Shown piece after piece: positions 22,312-33,400 of a stretch of DNA of 64,000 nt (positions are counted from its first letter, which is position 1; every line of letters starts with the position of its first letter). Under the pieces are notes generated by a model. It made no database searches. It was not told the DNA's origin and saw nothing but the letters and a program-made list of their open reading frames with translations. Made by a program: the position numbers and the translations under genes. Location: positions 1,759,501 to 1,823,500 of the forward strand of contig NC_081146.1 in assembly GCF_958295425.1 (NCBI RefSeq). The letters run 5' to 3'. This DNA comes from Solea solea. Its lineage: Eukaryota; Chordata; Actinopteri; Pleuronectiformes; Soleidae.

Positions 22312-22853
22312 ACAAAGTGTCTTGTCAGCATTAATTCTTTATAGGTTTGCATGGGAGAAATAACATGTAGCTGAAAGGTAGCATGCTAATAGCACGTGAT
22401 GTTAACCTGTTCTCGTGAGTCTAGTGTCGTGACTATTTGGGCAAATTGTCAGCTGTGGCGCCCCCTAAAGGGAGAAGCCGATAGAAAAATAACAATGTCT
22501 ATTAAAATGTCATTAATGTTTAGTTTTATTCACTGACTTCTTGCCACATTTGTGTCCTGGACGACAGCATAATTACAGGACACCAAATAAAATGGACTGT
22601 GTACTTGTTGTAAATGTTAAGGATAATCTAAATATACACGTAGATTGTACTTATTTTAAGATGGAGTAAAACGACAGTAAACGACATTGTTCTCTTTTCC
22701 TTGTGGGCCACTTGTTGCAGCCTCACGTTTTGTTCACTTTGGAAACACAGACCCGACAGCGCCATCTGGCGGGCTGTGGGTTTTTTCTCTGTGTCACGTC
22801 AAGTAAGTGAAGTAATTTGACCTTCAAAATAAACCATTTGTTCCATTACTTGA
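22312..22853. other. Intergenic, no gene recognised
   Basis: No supportable feature between the predicted polyadenylation site and the inverted repeat at 22854. Confidence 0.6.
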
Positions 22854-22959
22854 AACTTCCGGTCAGTTGTCGCTTGTCACGAGTTAAAACTGAGTGAGTT
22901 AAAACTAATGATAGCTACTGAAAACGTTTATAGAAAACAGCGACAACTGACCGGAAGTT
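22854..22959. repeat. Perfect 21-bp inverted repeat
   Basis: Arms 22854-22874 and 22939-22959 are exact complements (core CTTCCGGTCAGTTGTCGC), with a 64-bp spacer. The right arm runs directly into the tandem duplication that follows. Confidence 0.9.
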
Positions 22960-23404
22960 GTATTTTAGCGGAAGTTGTAAGTGACGCTACGTGCATGTAG
23001 TCCATTGTTTAGTCCTTCATGTTTTCTGTGGCATGTATATGAATGTTTTTGATTTCTACTGTTAACTTAAAACTAAAGGGCTACACGGTTGTACTTTCTC
23101 TCTCTCTCTCTTCTGCTAGTATGACATGTTGTGTACGTTTGTTTTAGACTTTTATGTTGAAAATCAAATGACGGAAACTGGGTTTTGTATTTTAGCGGAA
23201 GTTGAAAGTGACGCTCCGTGCATGTAGTCCATTGTTTAGTCCTTCGTGTTTTCTGTGGCATTTGTATGTTAACTAAGTTAAAACTAAAGGGCTACACGGT
23301 TGTACTTTCTCTCTCTCTCTCTCTCTGTGTTCTGCTAGTATGAAATGTTGTGTACGTTTGTTTTAGACTTTTATGTTGAAAATCAAATGACGGAAACTGT
23401 GTTT
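22960..23404. repeat. Tandem duplication of about 225 bp, two copies
   Basis: Copy 1 about 22960-23184 and copy 2 about 23185-23404 share TGTATTTTAGCGGAAGTTG, GTGACGCT, GCATGTAGTCCATTGTTTAG, a (CT)n run and ATCAAATGACGGAAACTG in order, with few differences. The right copy ends at the CpG-rich segment. Confidence 0.9.
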
Positions 23405-23832
23405 GTGGTGTCGGACGGTTGCGGAGACTTGACAGGAGTGGCGGCAGCAGCAGCAGCAGCAGGCTGTCGTGGCGGGGCGACAGTAAACAGCCCGAGTGTT
23501 CTGTGTAGGGTAAATATAGATGAATGTAGGAATGAGTTGAAGTCGATCTGCGTGCGAACGTCCAGCTGGTGCGAGCGCGAGCCTTTCGCGCCGTCCGCCG
23601 TTTTCTTTTCTTTTTCCGCGTGTGTTTCTCTTTCTTCTGCTTTTGTTTAAACCTGAATCACCATCGCTGTCAACACACGCGAGATTCAGCTTCAAAATAA
23701 GTTTGCTGCTTCCGAAAAGTTTGTGCGTAAACGCCGGGACAGCTTCAGTGCGCGTGCAGACGCAGGACAGTCCGGTAAACGGCGGGAGTGTCGCCTCTTT
23801 GTCCTCCGTCCGTCACCTGCTGTCTTTCTCAA
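23405..23832 (+). promoter_or_regulatory. CpG-rich segment, candidate promoter and first exon
   Basis: Far richer in CpG than its surroundings (for example GTGCGAGCGCGAGCC and TCGCGCCGTCCGCCG at about 23568-23602), with a (CAG)n run at about 23444-23462. It ends at a good donor, CTCAAG|GTTAGT (23832/23833). It could be the noncoding first exon of the receptor gene at 25637, whose coding exon is preceded by an acceptor-like CTCCCACAG at about 25628. The 101-residue plus-strand frame here matches nothing I recognise. Transcription is inferred. Confidence 0.45.
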
Positions 23833-24500
23833 GGTTAGTGTTATTTGTTGTTTGTTTGTTTATTAGAATATAGATCGAATCTTGTTGTTGTTTTACGCAC
23901 TTTTCCTCACTCACTCACTCACATCATCATCATCATCATCATCACGTCGTCACTTGTTCACGTGACGGTCGCAGTTTCTCAGAATGACATGATTCAGTTT
24001 CGTTGTCCTTGAAGAGTCTTTGTCTCCAGCTGTGACATGTTTGTGAGTCGTCACGCGTCCAATGGTTGAACTTGTGTTGAGAATATTCTGGAGCGCATGG
24101 ATGGAAATCATCTGCACTGACTCACTGACTCAGCACATTTACGACTCGTATCTTCATGTGTTTGCGATGTTTAAACATGTTTTCCAGTTGTAATGATATG
24201 TGTTTGTCATATGGAGGATACAGGGCTGGCGACATGAGACCAGATCTGTCTGTCATGAAATTGATAATCTTCAATGAAAGCTAATGTATTTTATGATCAT
24301 GGAATACAGATCACACACAGTAGATATGTTACACCTTCTTGTCACTCTCCTTTGAGACACACGAACATCTCCAAAGAAAACTTCATGAGTCCAGAGTCTC
24401 ATATATCAGGATATAGGCTAAATATTTTCAGATGTTATTTATTTAACAGACATATCCGCCCTGCCTTCGTGGAGCTGGGTAACCAGAAAATATCATTTTA

Positions 24501-24816
24501 AGCTGCAACTAACGATTATTTGCTCCATGAAATATCAGAAAACCTTAAAAAATGTTGATGTGTGTTCGTCAAACCTGGAAATGATGATATTCTCAAATGT
24601 CTTGTTTTGTCCACAAACCAAAATGATAAATGATTCACTTTTAATGATTTCTTTGTTGTCCAGACCAAAAAAATGAAGAAAATACTCACATTTAAGAAGC
24701 TTAAACAATCAGAAATCTTGTTTTAATCATGAAAAAAGCTTTGACAATGAATCGATTATCAAAACAGTTGTCAATTAATTTAGTAATCGATTAATTGATT
24801 AATTGCTTCAGCTCTA
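24501..24816. mobile_element. MITE-like repeat, copy 1
   Basis: Begins AGCTGCAACTAACGATTATT and ends AATTGCTTCAGCTCTA, with imperfect inverted termini, and has the internal GTCTTGTTTTGTCCACAAAC and TCACATTTAAGAAGCT phrases of a nonautonomous repeat common in fish. A second copy lies at 27616-27813. Confidence 0.75.
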
Positions 24817-25636
24817 GATTTCACAAAACAATCCACTTCTTGATCTGAGTAATGAAGCAACACAACTGAGGAGAAAGTGTGACATAGAGCTGCATTAGTC
24901 TGGTTCAAATACATCAACATGTGTTTAAAGTACCCAACTCATACATGGATCAAAATAAACAACAACAGCTACGCCATGTATCAACATCATAAACTGTATT
25001 TCAGTATTTTGAAATACTTTGCATAATTCAGTCTATAGGTGAAACTGTCCAACCTTTAATAATGTAACATACCACACATCCTGTTACATAATCATTTCCC
25101 TAAACAACAAAGTCACCTTTTCAGGTTGTTCACACCACAGCACTAAACCATTTGAATGGATTGAAAACATACACAAGTTCAAAGTCGAGAAAATATCAAC
25201 TATTTTCACCTCGATGACTAAATGGAAAACATAACATGAATAAATGAGGAAAAGGCAACGCAACGCTTGTGACTCAGCACCGTGATGTCCACGCTCTTCT
25301 CTTATGATGTCATCACATTGTTTCAAAGAGTAGTTTATAATAAACCAATAAACCCTATTGGAGTGTTGTAGTGTAGCATTTTCATCATCTCAATAAAATG
25401 ATTAGTGTTATCGATAAAGAATGAACGTCATATTTTCACCACATCTGCTTAAGCAACGCGGGAAAAGCCCCTGAGTGCATGTGTCAGTTACTTCATCTGC
25501 ACCATGTGAGTCGTGTGTGCTCATGTTCAACAGCTTCAGCTTCAGATTCACGCTGGTGATACAGAGAGTGAAGATAGAGGAAGCAGCAGCTGAAGTTCTT
25601 TGTTTCTTCACCTCTCTGCTCCCACAGTAAGACACC
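24817..25636. other. Intergenic or 5' intron, no feature recognised
   Basis: AT-rich. If the CpG-rich segment at 23.4-23.8 kb is a first exon, this and the preceding MITE are intron of the atypical receptor gene. Confidence 0.5.
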
Positions 25637-27506
25637 ATGGACGTGGAGCTGGGTGGATTCCTCAGCCAGAACTCCACATACGATTATGACGACGACTATG
25701 AGTACAAAGAGGAGAGTGAGAGGCGCGGCAGCGAGGCGGTGCTGATCCCGCTCCTGTACTCCGCGGGGTTGATCGTGGGTCTGTTGGGGAACGCGCTGCT
25801 GCTGGTTGTTCTGACACTGAAGAGGCGATGGTGGAGCGCGGCCGACACCGTCATCCTCCACCTGAGTGTGGCAGACATCCTGCTGCTGGCCACGCTGCCC
25901 CTCTGGGCCACACAGGCCGCTCGGCCGGACGGGTGGTGCTTCGGGAACGCTCTCTGCAAGATCAGTGGAGCTGTTTTTCATGTAAGTAGCACATAGTGAT
26001 AGATGGACCAAAAGTGAAAGGAAAACCTTTCCACTCCCAGTTTGTGCAAGAATCTTGGTGTTTGTGCAAGAATCTTGGCAGAACTCAAGTCCTGTTATTG
26101 AGCAAGTGTGTTCTCCTCTTTCTCTCCACAGTCCTGCGGGCCTGTCTGCATTTCAGGGAAATGTAGTGAGAGGGAGGAGACAAGTGAAAGTGGGATAAAT
26201 GCAAGGCCAACTTACTGCACAGTCAAAATGACTGTAACACATTTTAACAGCGAGCTCATTCAAAGTGCTAAAGGAATATAAGGAAGTGGTTCAATAAATG
26301 CAGAGAAATACAGAGAGAGACAGATCACTGGAGGTTTCTGACTTATGTGAGACAGGGTTTGAAGGGATACTTCCAGGTGTTTTGAACTCTACAAAGGCAG
26401 ACCTAATAAAACCTATGACTGCTCAAGTCTAAACCTCACAGATGCATTTGCTGCTTTATCGCCGTCAGACGACGACTGCAGTTTGTAATCTGCAGCTCAC
26501 AGCAGCTCACAGCAGCTCACATGGAGGCAGCAGCTGCTGTCGGCTGCTGCCTTGTTTGTTAAGATCAATCTGAATGAAATGAAGGTTTTCAACACAAACT
26601 TGAGTTCCACAGTGTGACTGTGAGCTAAAGCTGCAGTGTGGATTCTATGAGGTGAGCTTCTTTCCTCGTGTCCCTGCCTGCAGCCACGTTTCTCACAGTG
26701 ACACACTTCTCTTTTTGTCTTAGATGAACTTCTACTGTGGGATCTTTCTGCTGGCTGGCGTCAGTGTGGACCGCTGCCTGTCCGTCGTCCACTCTACGCA
26801 GCTGCACTTGCTCAACAAACCTCTGTTAGTTCATGTGAGCTGCGTGTGTGTGTGGTGCATCTCCCTGCTCCTCACCATCCCTGACTGGGTTTTTCTAATT
26901 GCTGAAACGGTTGCTTCACAAGAGAAAACCCTGTGTGATTACAACTACTCTGGGTCGGGGACAAACTGGCAGCTGTTGTCCCGTGTGTGTCACCTGTCGC
27001 TGGGCTTCCTGCTGCCTGCGACCGCCCTGGCCGCCTGCTGCTCTCGTATCCTGCTACGGCTGCAGCAGAGATCTGGACGTCTCCTGAAGCAGAGCGCTGG
27101 CGTGGTCATCGTGCCTCTGGCGGTGGTCTTCCTCCTCTGCTGGATGCCCTACAACATCACGCTCATCGTAGACACGTTCAGCTACACATCGAAAGAGCCT
27201 CACGGTGCAAAGACTGAGAATAGCTCCCTGAAAAGAGCCCTGATGGTCACTTCCGGCCTAGGCTGCGTCCACGCCTGCGTCAGGCCTCTGCTCTACCTCG
27301 GCCTGTGTGGAAACTTCAGGAAGCAAACACTGGCCCTGCTGAGGTGTGCTCCAGTTGAATTTAGGGGCTCGCTGTGGGATTTGAGTGTGGCTGAGGAAGT
27401 CCAGCCTGAGCAGAGTCATGAGCAGGAGAAGCTGAAGCCCATGAGGAGCGTAGAGTGTCCACTCAGTGCTGATGAACACACCCAAAAAAGTCCTGCTGAG
27501 ATCTGA
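25637..27506 (+). CDS. Atypical CXCR3-like receptor (DRC instead of DRY, RPLLY instead of NPxxY)
   Basis: Two coding exons, 25637-25981 (donor GTAAGT) and 26724-27506 (acceptor TCTTAG), 375 residues, no frame breaks. The start ATG has a favourable ACACCATGG context with an in-frame TAA just upstream. The N-terminus is acidic and tyrosine-rich (STYDYDDDYEY). The intron splits TM3 (GAVFH/MNFYCG), the same place as in the CXCR3 gene at 40.9 kb. Cys107 and the ECL2 Cys186 remain. TM3 ends VDRCLSVVHS (DRC 131-133), TM6 has CWMPY (254-258), and TM7 reads RPLLY (302-306) in place of NPLLY. No cysteine occurs in the N-terminus or ECL3, so the second disulfide is lost at both ends. DRY and NPxxY drive G-protein activation in this family, so a scavenger or decoy role is inferred. 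Zebrafish cxcr3.3 is a known atypical CXCR3; orthology is not shown here. Confidence 0.9.
25982..26723 (+). other. Intron of the atypical CXCR3-like gene
   Basis: 742-bp intron with GTAAGT donor and TTGTCTTAG acceptor. No gene or recognisable element inside; a short direct repeat (TTTGTGCAAGAATCTTGG) occurs at about 26040-26077. Confidence 0.9.
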
Positions 27507-27615
27507 CAGATGAGCTCCGTGTGACGTCACGTCATGGGTTCATGTGATGGAACATATTCAGAGTCATTATGAGGAATAGGTTCAGTATACTGTATATTCA
27601 CATTGCACTTTGTCA

Positions 27616-27813
27616 GGGCTGCAACTAACGTCCATTTAAGTTTTATGGTTCCAAAAATGGAGAAAAATATTGATCAGTGTTTCCATCATCTTCATGTTAT
27701 TCAACAACCAAAGTTCTCTTTCTACATTTACACTTAAAAAGCTAAAAAATAAGAATGAAAATGTGTTTTAATCAAAGAAAAAAACCCTCGATGGATGAAT
27801 TGCTGCAGCCCTG
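27616..27813. mobile_element. MITE-like repeat, copy 2 (shortened)
   Basis: Begins GGGCTGCAACTAACG and ends GAATTGCTGCAGCCCTG, so terminal inverted repeats are clear (CAGGGCTGCA at both ends). Internal ATATTGATCAGTGTTTCC and ACACTTAAAAAGCT match the family of copy 1. It lies in the 3' region of the atypical receptor gene. Confidence 0.75.
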
Positions 27814-28101
27814 TGCTTTCCTGGGAAAGTTTCATGTTTGTTTTAAGTCTATCATTTGTTTCTTATTCAAATGTAGAAATATATATTTTTTTACTGTGTG
27901 TAATTATTTTTAGGAAACAGATGCTTTTATATTGTGTCAGTGAAACAATCATCACAAAGCTAACGCCACAGTTATTCAAATTCTAAGGAATATAAGCTCT
28001 TATTATTGTTCCTGTGTCCTTGCATCAAACCAAGTGTTCGTCTCACATGTTACGCACATGTTTCTGCTGTAACGCCGTTTTCTCTCCACTGTGAGATAAA
28101 T

Positions 28102-28107
28102 AATAAA
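28102..28107 (+). terminator. Candidate polyadenylation signal of the atypical receptor gene
   Basis: AATAAA about 600 bp after the stop codon. Use not established. Confidence 0.3.
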
Positions 28108-28144
28108 TGCTATCTTATCTTGTCCTATCTGCTGCAGAGAAGAA

Positions 28145-28225
28145 TGTGTGGATTCCACAATTGCAACACGAGCGTGTGGATTCCACAATTGCAACACGAG
28201 CGTGTGGATTCCACAGCTCGGGGAA
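28145..28225. repeat. 28-bp tandem repeat, 2.7 copies
   Basis: Units carry TGTGGATTCCACA (itself palindromic) followed by ATTGCAACACGAGC; the last copy is partial. Confidence 0.9.
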
Positions 28226-28265
28226 CTTCCCTCAGCGAATCCCACGGCCTTTTCAACCTCAACTT

Positions 28266-28530
28266 AACTTTATTTCTAATAGTCTGCCAAAGGCAGGAAA
28301 TCACTTACAAACAAAGGAAGAGGGAAAAGGAAAGGAAATACACAAGTGGAAAAAAGAGACAAAATAAACAACAGCAAATACTGGTAATAAAACGCTAAAT
28401 ACATGAAATAATAAGTAAGAGATGACTGAAAAACATGTCGTTTGTTAAGTATAAAGGAGTTAATGCCGCTCCAAAATGTCTGTGTGAATTCACAAGAGCA
28501 AAATAAATGAGACAGTTCCACACCTCAACC
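28266..28530 (-). pseudogene. L1/Tx1-like ORF2 C-terminal fragment
   Basis: Minus-strand frame containing TVSHLFCSCEFTQTFWSGIN followed by a hydrophobic segment, resembling the cysteine-containing C-terminus of L1-clade ORF2 proteins (HLFxxCxxxxxFW). No reverse transcriptase remains. It ends in lysine-coding A-rich DNA at the left. Confidence 0.6.
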
Positions 28531-29540
28531 TGAAACTGCAGTGATGTCATCAGTCAGGTGACAGAGGGAAGACAGAGGAGGAGGGAGAATGACAAAGAAA
28601 GCTACAGTGTTTTCACAGCTACTGTGTTTACTCTCTTTCATGGTCGTGTCTGTCGGGGAGAGAGAACAGTGGCGTGTTCTGTGTCTGTGAACGCAGTCAA
28701 ATGGAAACAGAATGTGTCAAGAAAGGGAAAAAAGCCCTGAGATAAACGCTTGTTCAAGTGTCATCGTCAGGTCGACCGGCCGGATTTCACAAATACTGTA
28801 AATGTGACCTGAAATAAAGTCAGCTTTTCACTTCCACTGCCTGTGTTCTTGTGCTTCCTCTTTCTGTTTCAATGCTTTTCACCTTCTGAAAAATGCAGTC
28901 TGTTACGAGAAATGCTGGTTTGGCTGTAACAGCAGCGACACGTCACATTCATGGCCTCCAGCCTTGCGTCACATGGACGACGTGTTACTTCCTGCGTGGG
29001 TTAGATGTCGACTGTGGAGACGAACAGCTGATTATGACTTTTCTTAAAGGCCGTGTCAAAGTCAAACGAGCTGGGACTCTTAAGGGCATCAAGTCTGTAA
29101 ATCATATTCAGCAAAGTAAAAGTGCTCGTTTTAATGTGGAACGACGTATAATTCACAGGAAAAATGTATCCATGATGCATAATAATAATAAATCTAATAC
29201 AGAGAAGTCACGATCAACCAAATCAATGAAATGTGTGCATTGTTAAGCATTTATTTAAAAAGATCTAAAGGTGAGGAAATGAGGGCTGCAGCACCACTGG
29301 CGAGAGAAAGATGGAGACAGAGAGCAGCACAGTAGCTAAACCTGGTCTGTGTTTGTGGACAACACGTCCTTAAACTGGGACCACAATTATGAAAATGAAT
29401 TCAGAACACAATTCTGAAGATTTGGAGCACACAACATGGCTGCTGAACTGCTAAAATGTTGAAGGAACGCTGCCTCAAGGCAGATTTTCAACTGAAAAAG
29501 TCAAAGCAACCGATGTAGAATCCTATGACTGCACACGTAC
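28531..29540. other. Intergenic, no gene recognised
   Basis: A 117-codon plus-strand frame at 28893-29246 matches nothing I recognise and has no supporting splice or promoter context; I do not call it a gene. Confidence 0.55.
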
Positions 29541-29544
29541 GGGC

Positions 29545-29640
29545 AATTCAGTTCAATTCAATTCAATTCAATTCAATTCAATTCAATTCAATTCAATTCA
29601 ATTCAATTCAATTCAATTCAATTGTATAGACACCCACCAA
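29545..29640 (-). repeat. (AATTC)n pentanucleotide array at an L2-type tail
   Basis: About 15 pentamer units (29545-29623) followed by ATTGTATAGACA. This is the same junction (reverse-complemented TATACAAT plus TTGAA pentamers) as the L2-like 3' ends at 2388 and 34868, so the array looks like an expanded retroelement tail. Confidence 0.8.
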
Positions 29641-29719
29641 CTACATGCTTCATTATGGGGTGCCAGTTGTAAAGCGGCTCACGCTGAAAATAACAGCAAC
29701 ATTTTGTTACATTTAGCTT

Positions 29720-30106
29720 CAAACACCTAAATGTTAAATGTTAAATCTCAATGCTAAATCTAAATCTAAATCTAAATATTAAATCTAAATGTTACATCTA
29801 AATGTTAAATGTTAAATGTTAAATGTTAAATGTTAAATGTTAAATCTAAATCTAAATGTTAAATGTTAAATGTTAAATGTTAAACGTTAAATCTAAATGT
29901 TAAATGTTAAATGTTAAATGTTAAATCTAAATCTAAATGTTAAATGTTAAATGTTAAATGTTAAATGTTAAATCTAAATCTAAATGTTAAATGTTAAATC
30001 TAAATGTTAAATGTTAAATGTTAAATGTTAAATGTTAAATGTTAAATCTTAATCTAAATCTAAATGTTAAATGTTAAATGTTAAATGTTAAATGTTAAAT
30101 CTAAAT
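29720..30106. repeat. 6/7-bp minisatellite, left part
   Basis: Mixed tandem units TAAATGT (7 bp) and TAAATC (6 bp). The array resumes at 33176 on the other side of an RTE LINE. Confidence 0.95.
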
Positions 30107-33100
30107 CTTCTTTTCCTTTGGGCTGCTCCCTTCAGGGGTCGCCACAGCGATCAACCTCCTCCATCTCACCCTGTTCTCTGTATCCCCCTCTCTCACACCA
30201 ACTAACTTCATGTCCTCTTTCACTACATCCATAAACCTTCTCTTTGGTCTTCCTCTAGACCTCCTGCCTGGCAGTTCCAACCCCAGCATCCTTCTACCAA
30301 TATACTCACTATCCCTCCTCTGTACATGACCATACCATCTCATTCTGGCCTCTCTGACCTTATCTCCAAAACATCTAACATGTGCTGTTCCTCTGATTGA
30401 CTCATTCCTGATCCTATCCATCTTCGTCACTCCCAAAGAGAACCTCAACATCTTCATCTCTGCTACCTCCAGCTCTGCTTCCTGTCTTTTCCTCAGTGCC
30501 ACTGTCTCTAGACCATACAGCATCGCTGGTCTCACCACTGTCTTGTATATGTTTCCTTTCATTCTGGCTGATACTCTTTTATCACACATTACCCCTGACA
30601 CTTTTCTCCACCCAGTCCAACCAGCTTGAACACGTTTCTTCACCTCTTTTCCACAATCTCCACTACTCTGGACTGTTGACCCTAAATACTTCAAATCCTC
30701 CACCTTCTTTATCTCCACTCCCTGTAGCCTCATGGTTCCACTTGGGTTCCTCTCATTAACACACATATATTCTGTCTTGCTGCGACTAACCTTCATTCCT
30801 CTCCTTTCTAGAGCATATCTCCTCCTCTGGAGCTTTTCCTCCACCTGGTCTCTGCTCTCACCACAGATCACAATGTCATCTGCAAACATCATAGTCCATG
30901 GAGATTCCTGTCTAACCTCATAACCTCATAACCTCGTCAGTCTGTCCATCACCACCGCAAACAAGAAGGGACTCAGAGCCGAACCCTGATGTAGTCCCAC
31001 CTCCACCTTGAACTTCTCTGTCACACCTACAGCACACCTCACCGCTGTCTCACAGTTGGCATACATGTCCTGGACCAGTCTAACATACTTCTCTGCCACT
31101 CCAGACTTCCTCATACAGTACCATAGTTCCTCTCTTTTTTTTCCAGATCTACAAAGGCACAATGCAGCTCCCTCTGACCTTCTCTGTATTTGTCTACCAG
31201 CATTCTTAAAGCAAATACTGCATCTGTAGTACTCTTTGTAGGCATGAAACCATACTGTTGCTCACAAATGCTGACTTCTACTCTCAGTCTAGTTTCCACT
31301 ACTCTTTCCCATAACTTCATTGTATGGCTCATCAACTTTATTCCTCTATAGTTACTGCAATTCTGAACATCTCCCTTGTTCTTAAAAATGGGCACCATCA
31401 CACTTCTTCTCCATTCCTCAGGCATCCCCTCACTCTCTAAGATCCTGTTGAATAGTCTAACCAGAAACTCTACTGCCTCCTCTCCAAGACACTTCCATAC
31501 CTCCACAGGTATATCATCAGGACCAACTGCCTTTCCATTCTTCATCCTCTTCACTTCATCTTTACTAATCTCTGCTACTTCATGGTTCACAGTAGTCACC
31601 TCTTCTACCCTTTGCTCTCTTTCATTGTCCTCATTCATTAGCTCTTCAAAGTACTCTTTCCATCTTCCCATTACTTCTGTGGCACCTGTCAACACATGTC
31701 CCTCTCTATCCTTAATCACCCAAACCTGCTGGACGTCTTTCCCATCTCTATCTCTCTGTTTTGCCAACCTGTATAAATCATTCTCTCCCTCCTTACTTTC
31801 CAACCTAGCATACAAGTCATCATACACCCTTTGTTTGGCCTTTGCCACCTCTACCTTTACCTTGTGCTGCATCTCCCTGTAACTCCTGTCTGCTCTCTTC
31901 AGTCTCCTCAGTGTCCCACTTTTTCTTTGCTAACCTCTTTCTCTTTATATACTCCTGCACTTCCCCATTCCACCACCAAGTCTCCTTATCTACTTTCCTT
32001 CCAGACGACACACCAAGTACTCTCCTACCTGTCTCCCTGATTACATTAGCTGTAGTTGTCCAGTCATCTGGGAGCTCTCCCTGACCACCCAGATTCTTTC
32101 TCAACTCCTCCCTGAAAGCCACAGAACAGTCCTCTCTTTCCAGCTTCCACCACTTTGTCCTCTTCGTCTTCCTTGTCACCAGATTCATCCTACAAACCAC
32201 CATCCTATGCTGACTTGCTACACTCTCACCGTCACTGATCTCCTTCAGATGACATCGTCTATACAAGATGTAGTCTACCTGTGTGCTCCTACCTCCACTC
32301 TTATAAGTTACCCTATGCTCCTGCCTCTTCTGGAAAAAAGTATTCACTACAGCCATTTCCATCCTTTTTGCAAAGTCTACCACCATCTGTCCCTCTGTGT
32401 TCCTGTCTTGGATACCAAACCTGCCCATCACTTCTTCATCACCTCTATTTCCTGCACCAACATGTCCATTGAAGTCTGCACCAATTACCACTCTCTCACC
32501 TCTGGGGATATTCAGCATCACTTCATCTAACTCACTCCAGAAAGTTTCCTTCTCCTCTAATTCACATCCCACCTGTGGGGCATAGCCACTAATAACATTT
32601 AACATCAAGCTTCAGACTCATCAGTCTATCTGACACTCTTTTCACTTCCAGGACATTCCTAATAAACTCCTCCTTTAGGATAACCCCTCCTCCATTTCTC
32701 TTCCTATCAATACCATAGTAGTACAACTTAAAACCTGCACCTAAGCTTCTCGCCTTGCTACCTTTCCACCTGGTCTCCTGGACACACAGTACATCCACCT
32801 TCCTTCTCTGCATCATGTCAATCAACTCTCTAGCTTTTCCCGTCATCGTCCCAATATTCAAAGTCCCTACTCTCAGACCCAGACTCTTGCCTTTCCTCTT
32901 TTCTCTCTCTTTCTGAACCCGCCTTCCTCCTCTCCTCCTTCGACTTCGACCCACAGTAGCCCAATTTCCACTTTTACCCTGTAGGTTATCTGCACCAATG
33001 GCGGTCGTTGTTAACCCGGGCCTCGACCGATCCGGGATGGAAGTCATAGGTTTGATTCGCATATTTGGTTTTGGCACAAGTTTTACGCCGGATGCCCTTC

Positions 33101-33175
33101 CTGACGCAACCCTCTGCATTTATCCGGGCTTGGGACCGGCTCAAAAAGACACTGGCTTGTGACCTCCTAAGGCTG
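30107..33175 (-). mobile_element. Nearly full-length RTE-clade LINE, frameshifted
   Basis: About 3.07 kb, read leftwards. The 5' region (33175-33000) is followed by an endonuclease (LRVGTLNIGTMTGKARELID, VDVLCVQETRWKG, GADFNGHVG) and an RTE reverse transcriptase (NYRGIKLMSHTMKLWERVV, EQQYGFMPTKSTTDAVF, HQGSALSPFLF, FADD at 30875-30886), then the C-terminal HVQRRDSEYIGRRM region. It ends at the GTGGCGACCCCTGAAGGGAG-type 3' terminus common in fish RTE. The frame is broken near 32600, 31850 and 31140, and by an extra 8-bp direct repeat (TAACCTCA, 30913-30936). All domains are present, so decay is recent. RTE elements copy themselves by target-primed reverse transcription. Confidence 0.92.
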
Positions 33176-33400
33176 CATTAAATGTTAAGTCTAAATCTAA
33201 ATCTAAATCTAAATCTAAATGTTAAATGTTAAATGTTATATGTTAAATGTTATATGTTAAATCTAAATGTTAAATCTAAATGTTAAATGTTAAATGTTAA
33301 ATGTTAAATGTTAAATGTTAAATGTTAAATCTAAATGTTAAATGTTAAATCTAAATGTTAAATGTTAAATCTAAATGTTAAATGTTAAATCTAAATGTTT
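33176..33400. repeat. 6/7-bp minisatellite, right part
   Basis: Same TAAATGT/TAAATC units as 29720-30106, on the 5' side of the RTE LINE, with a few TATATGT variants. Confidence 0.95.

Noticed and set aside
23345..23650. 101-codon frame with Ala run in the CpG-rich segment
   Set aside because: No homology recognised; the Ala run comes from a (CAG/GCA)n repeat. Kept only as a candidate first exon.
28893..29246. 117-codon plus-strand frame
   Set aside because: No recognised domain, no splice or promoter support.
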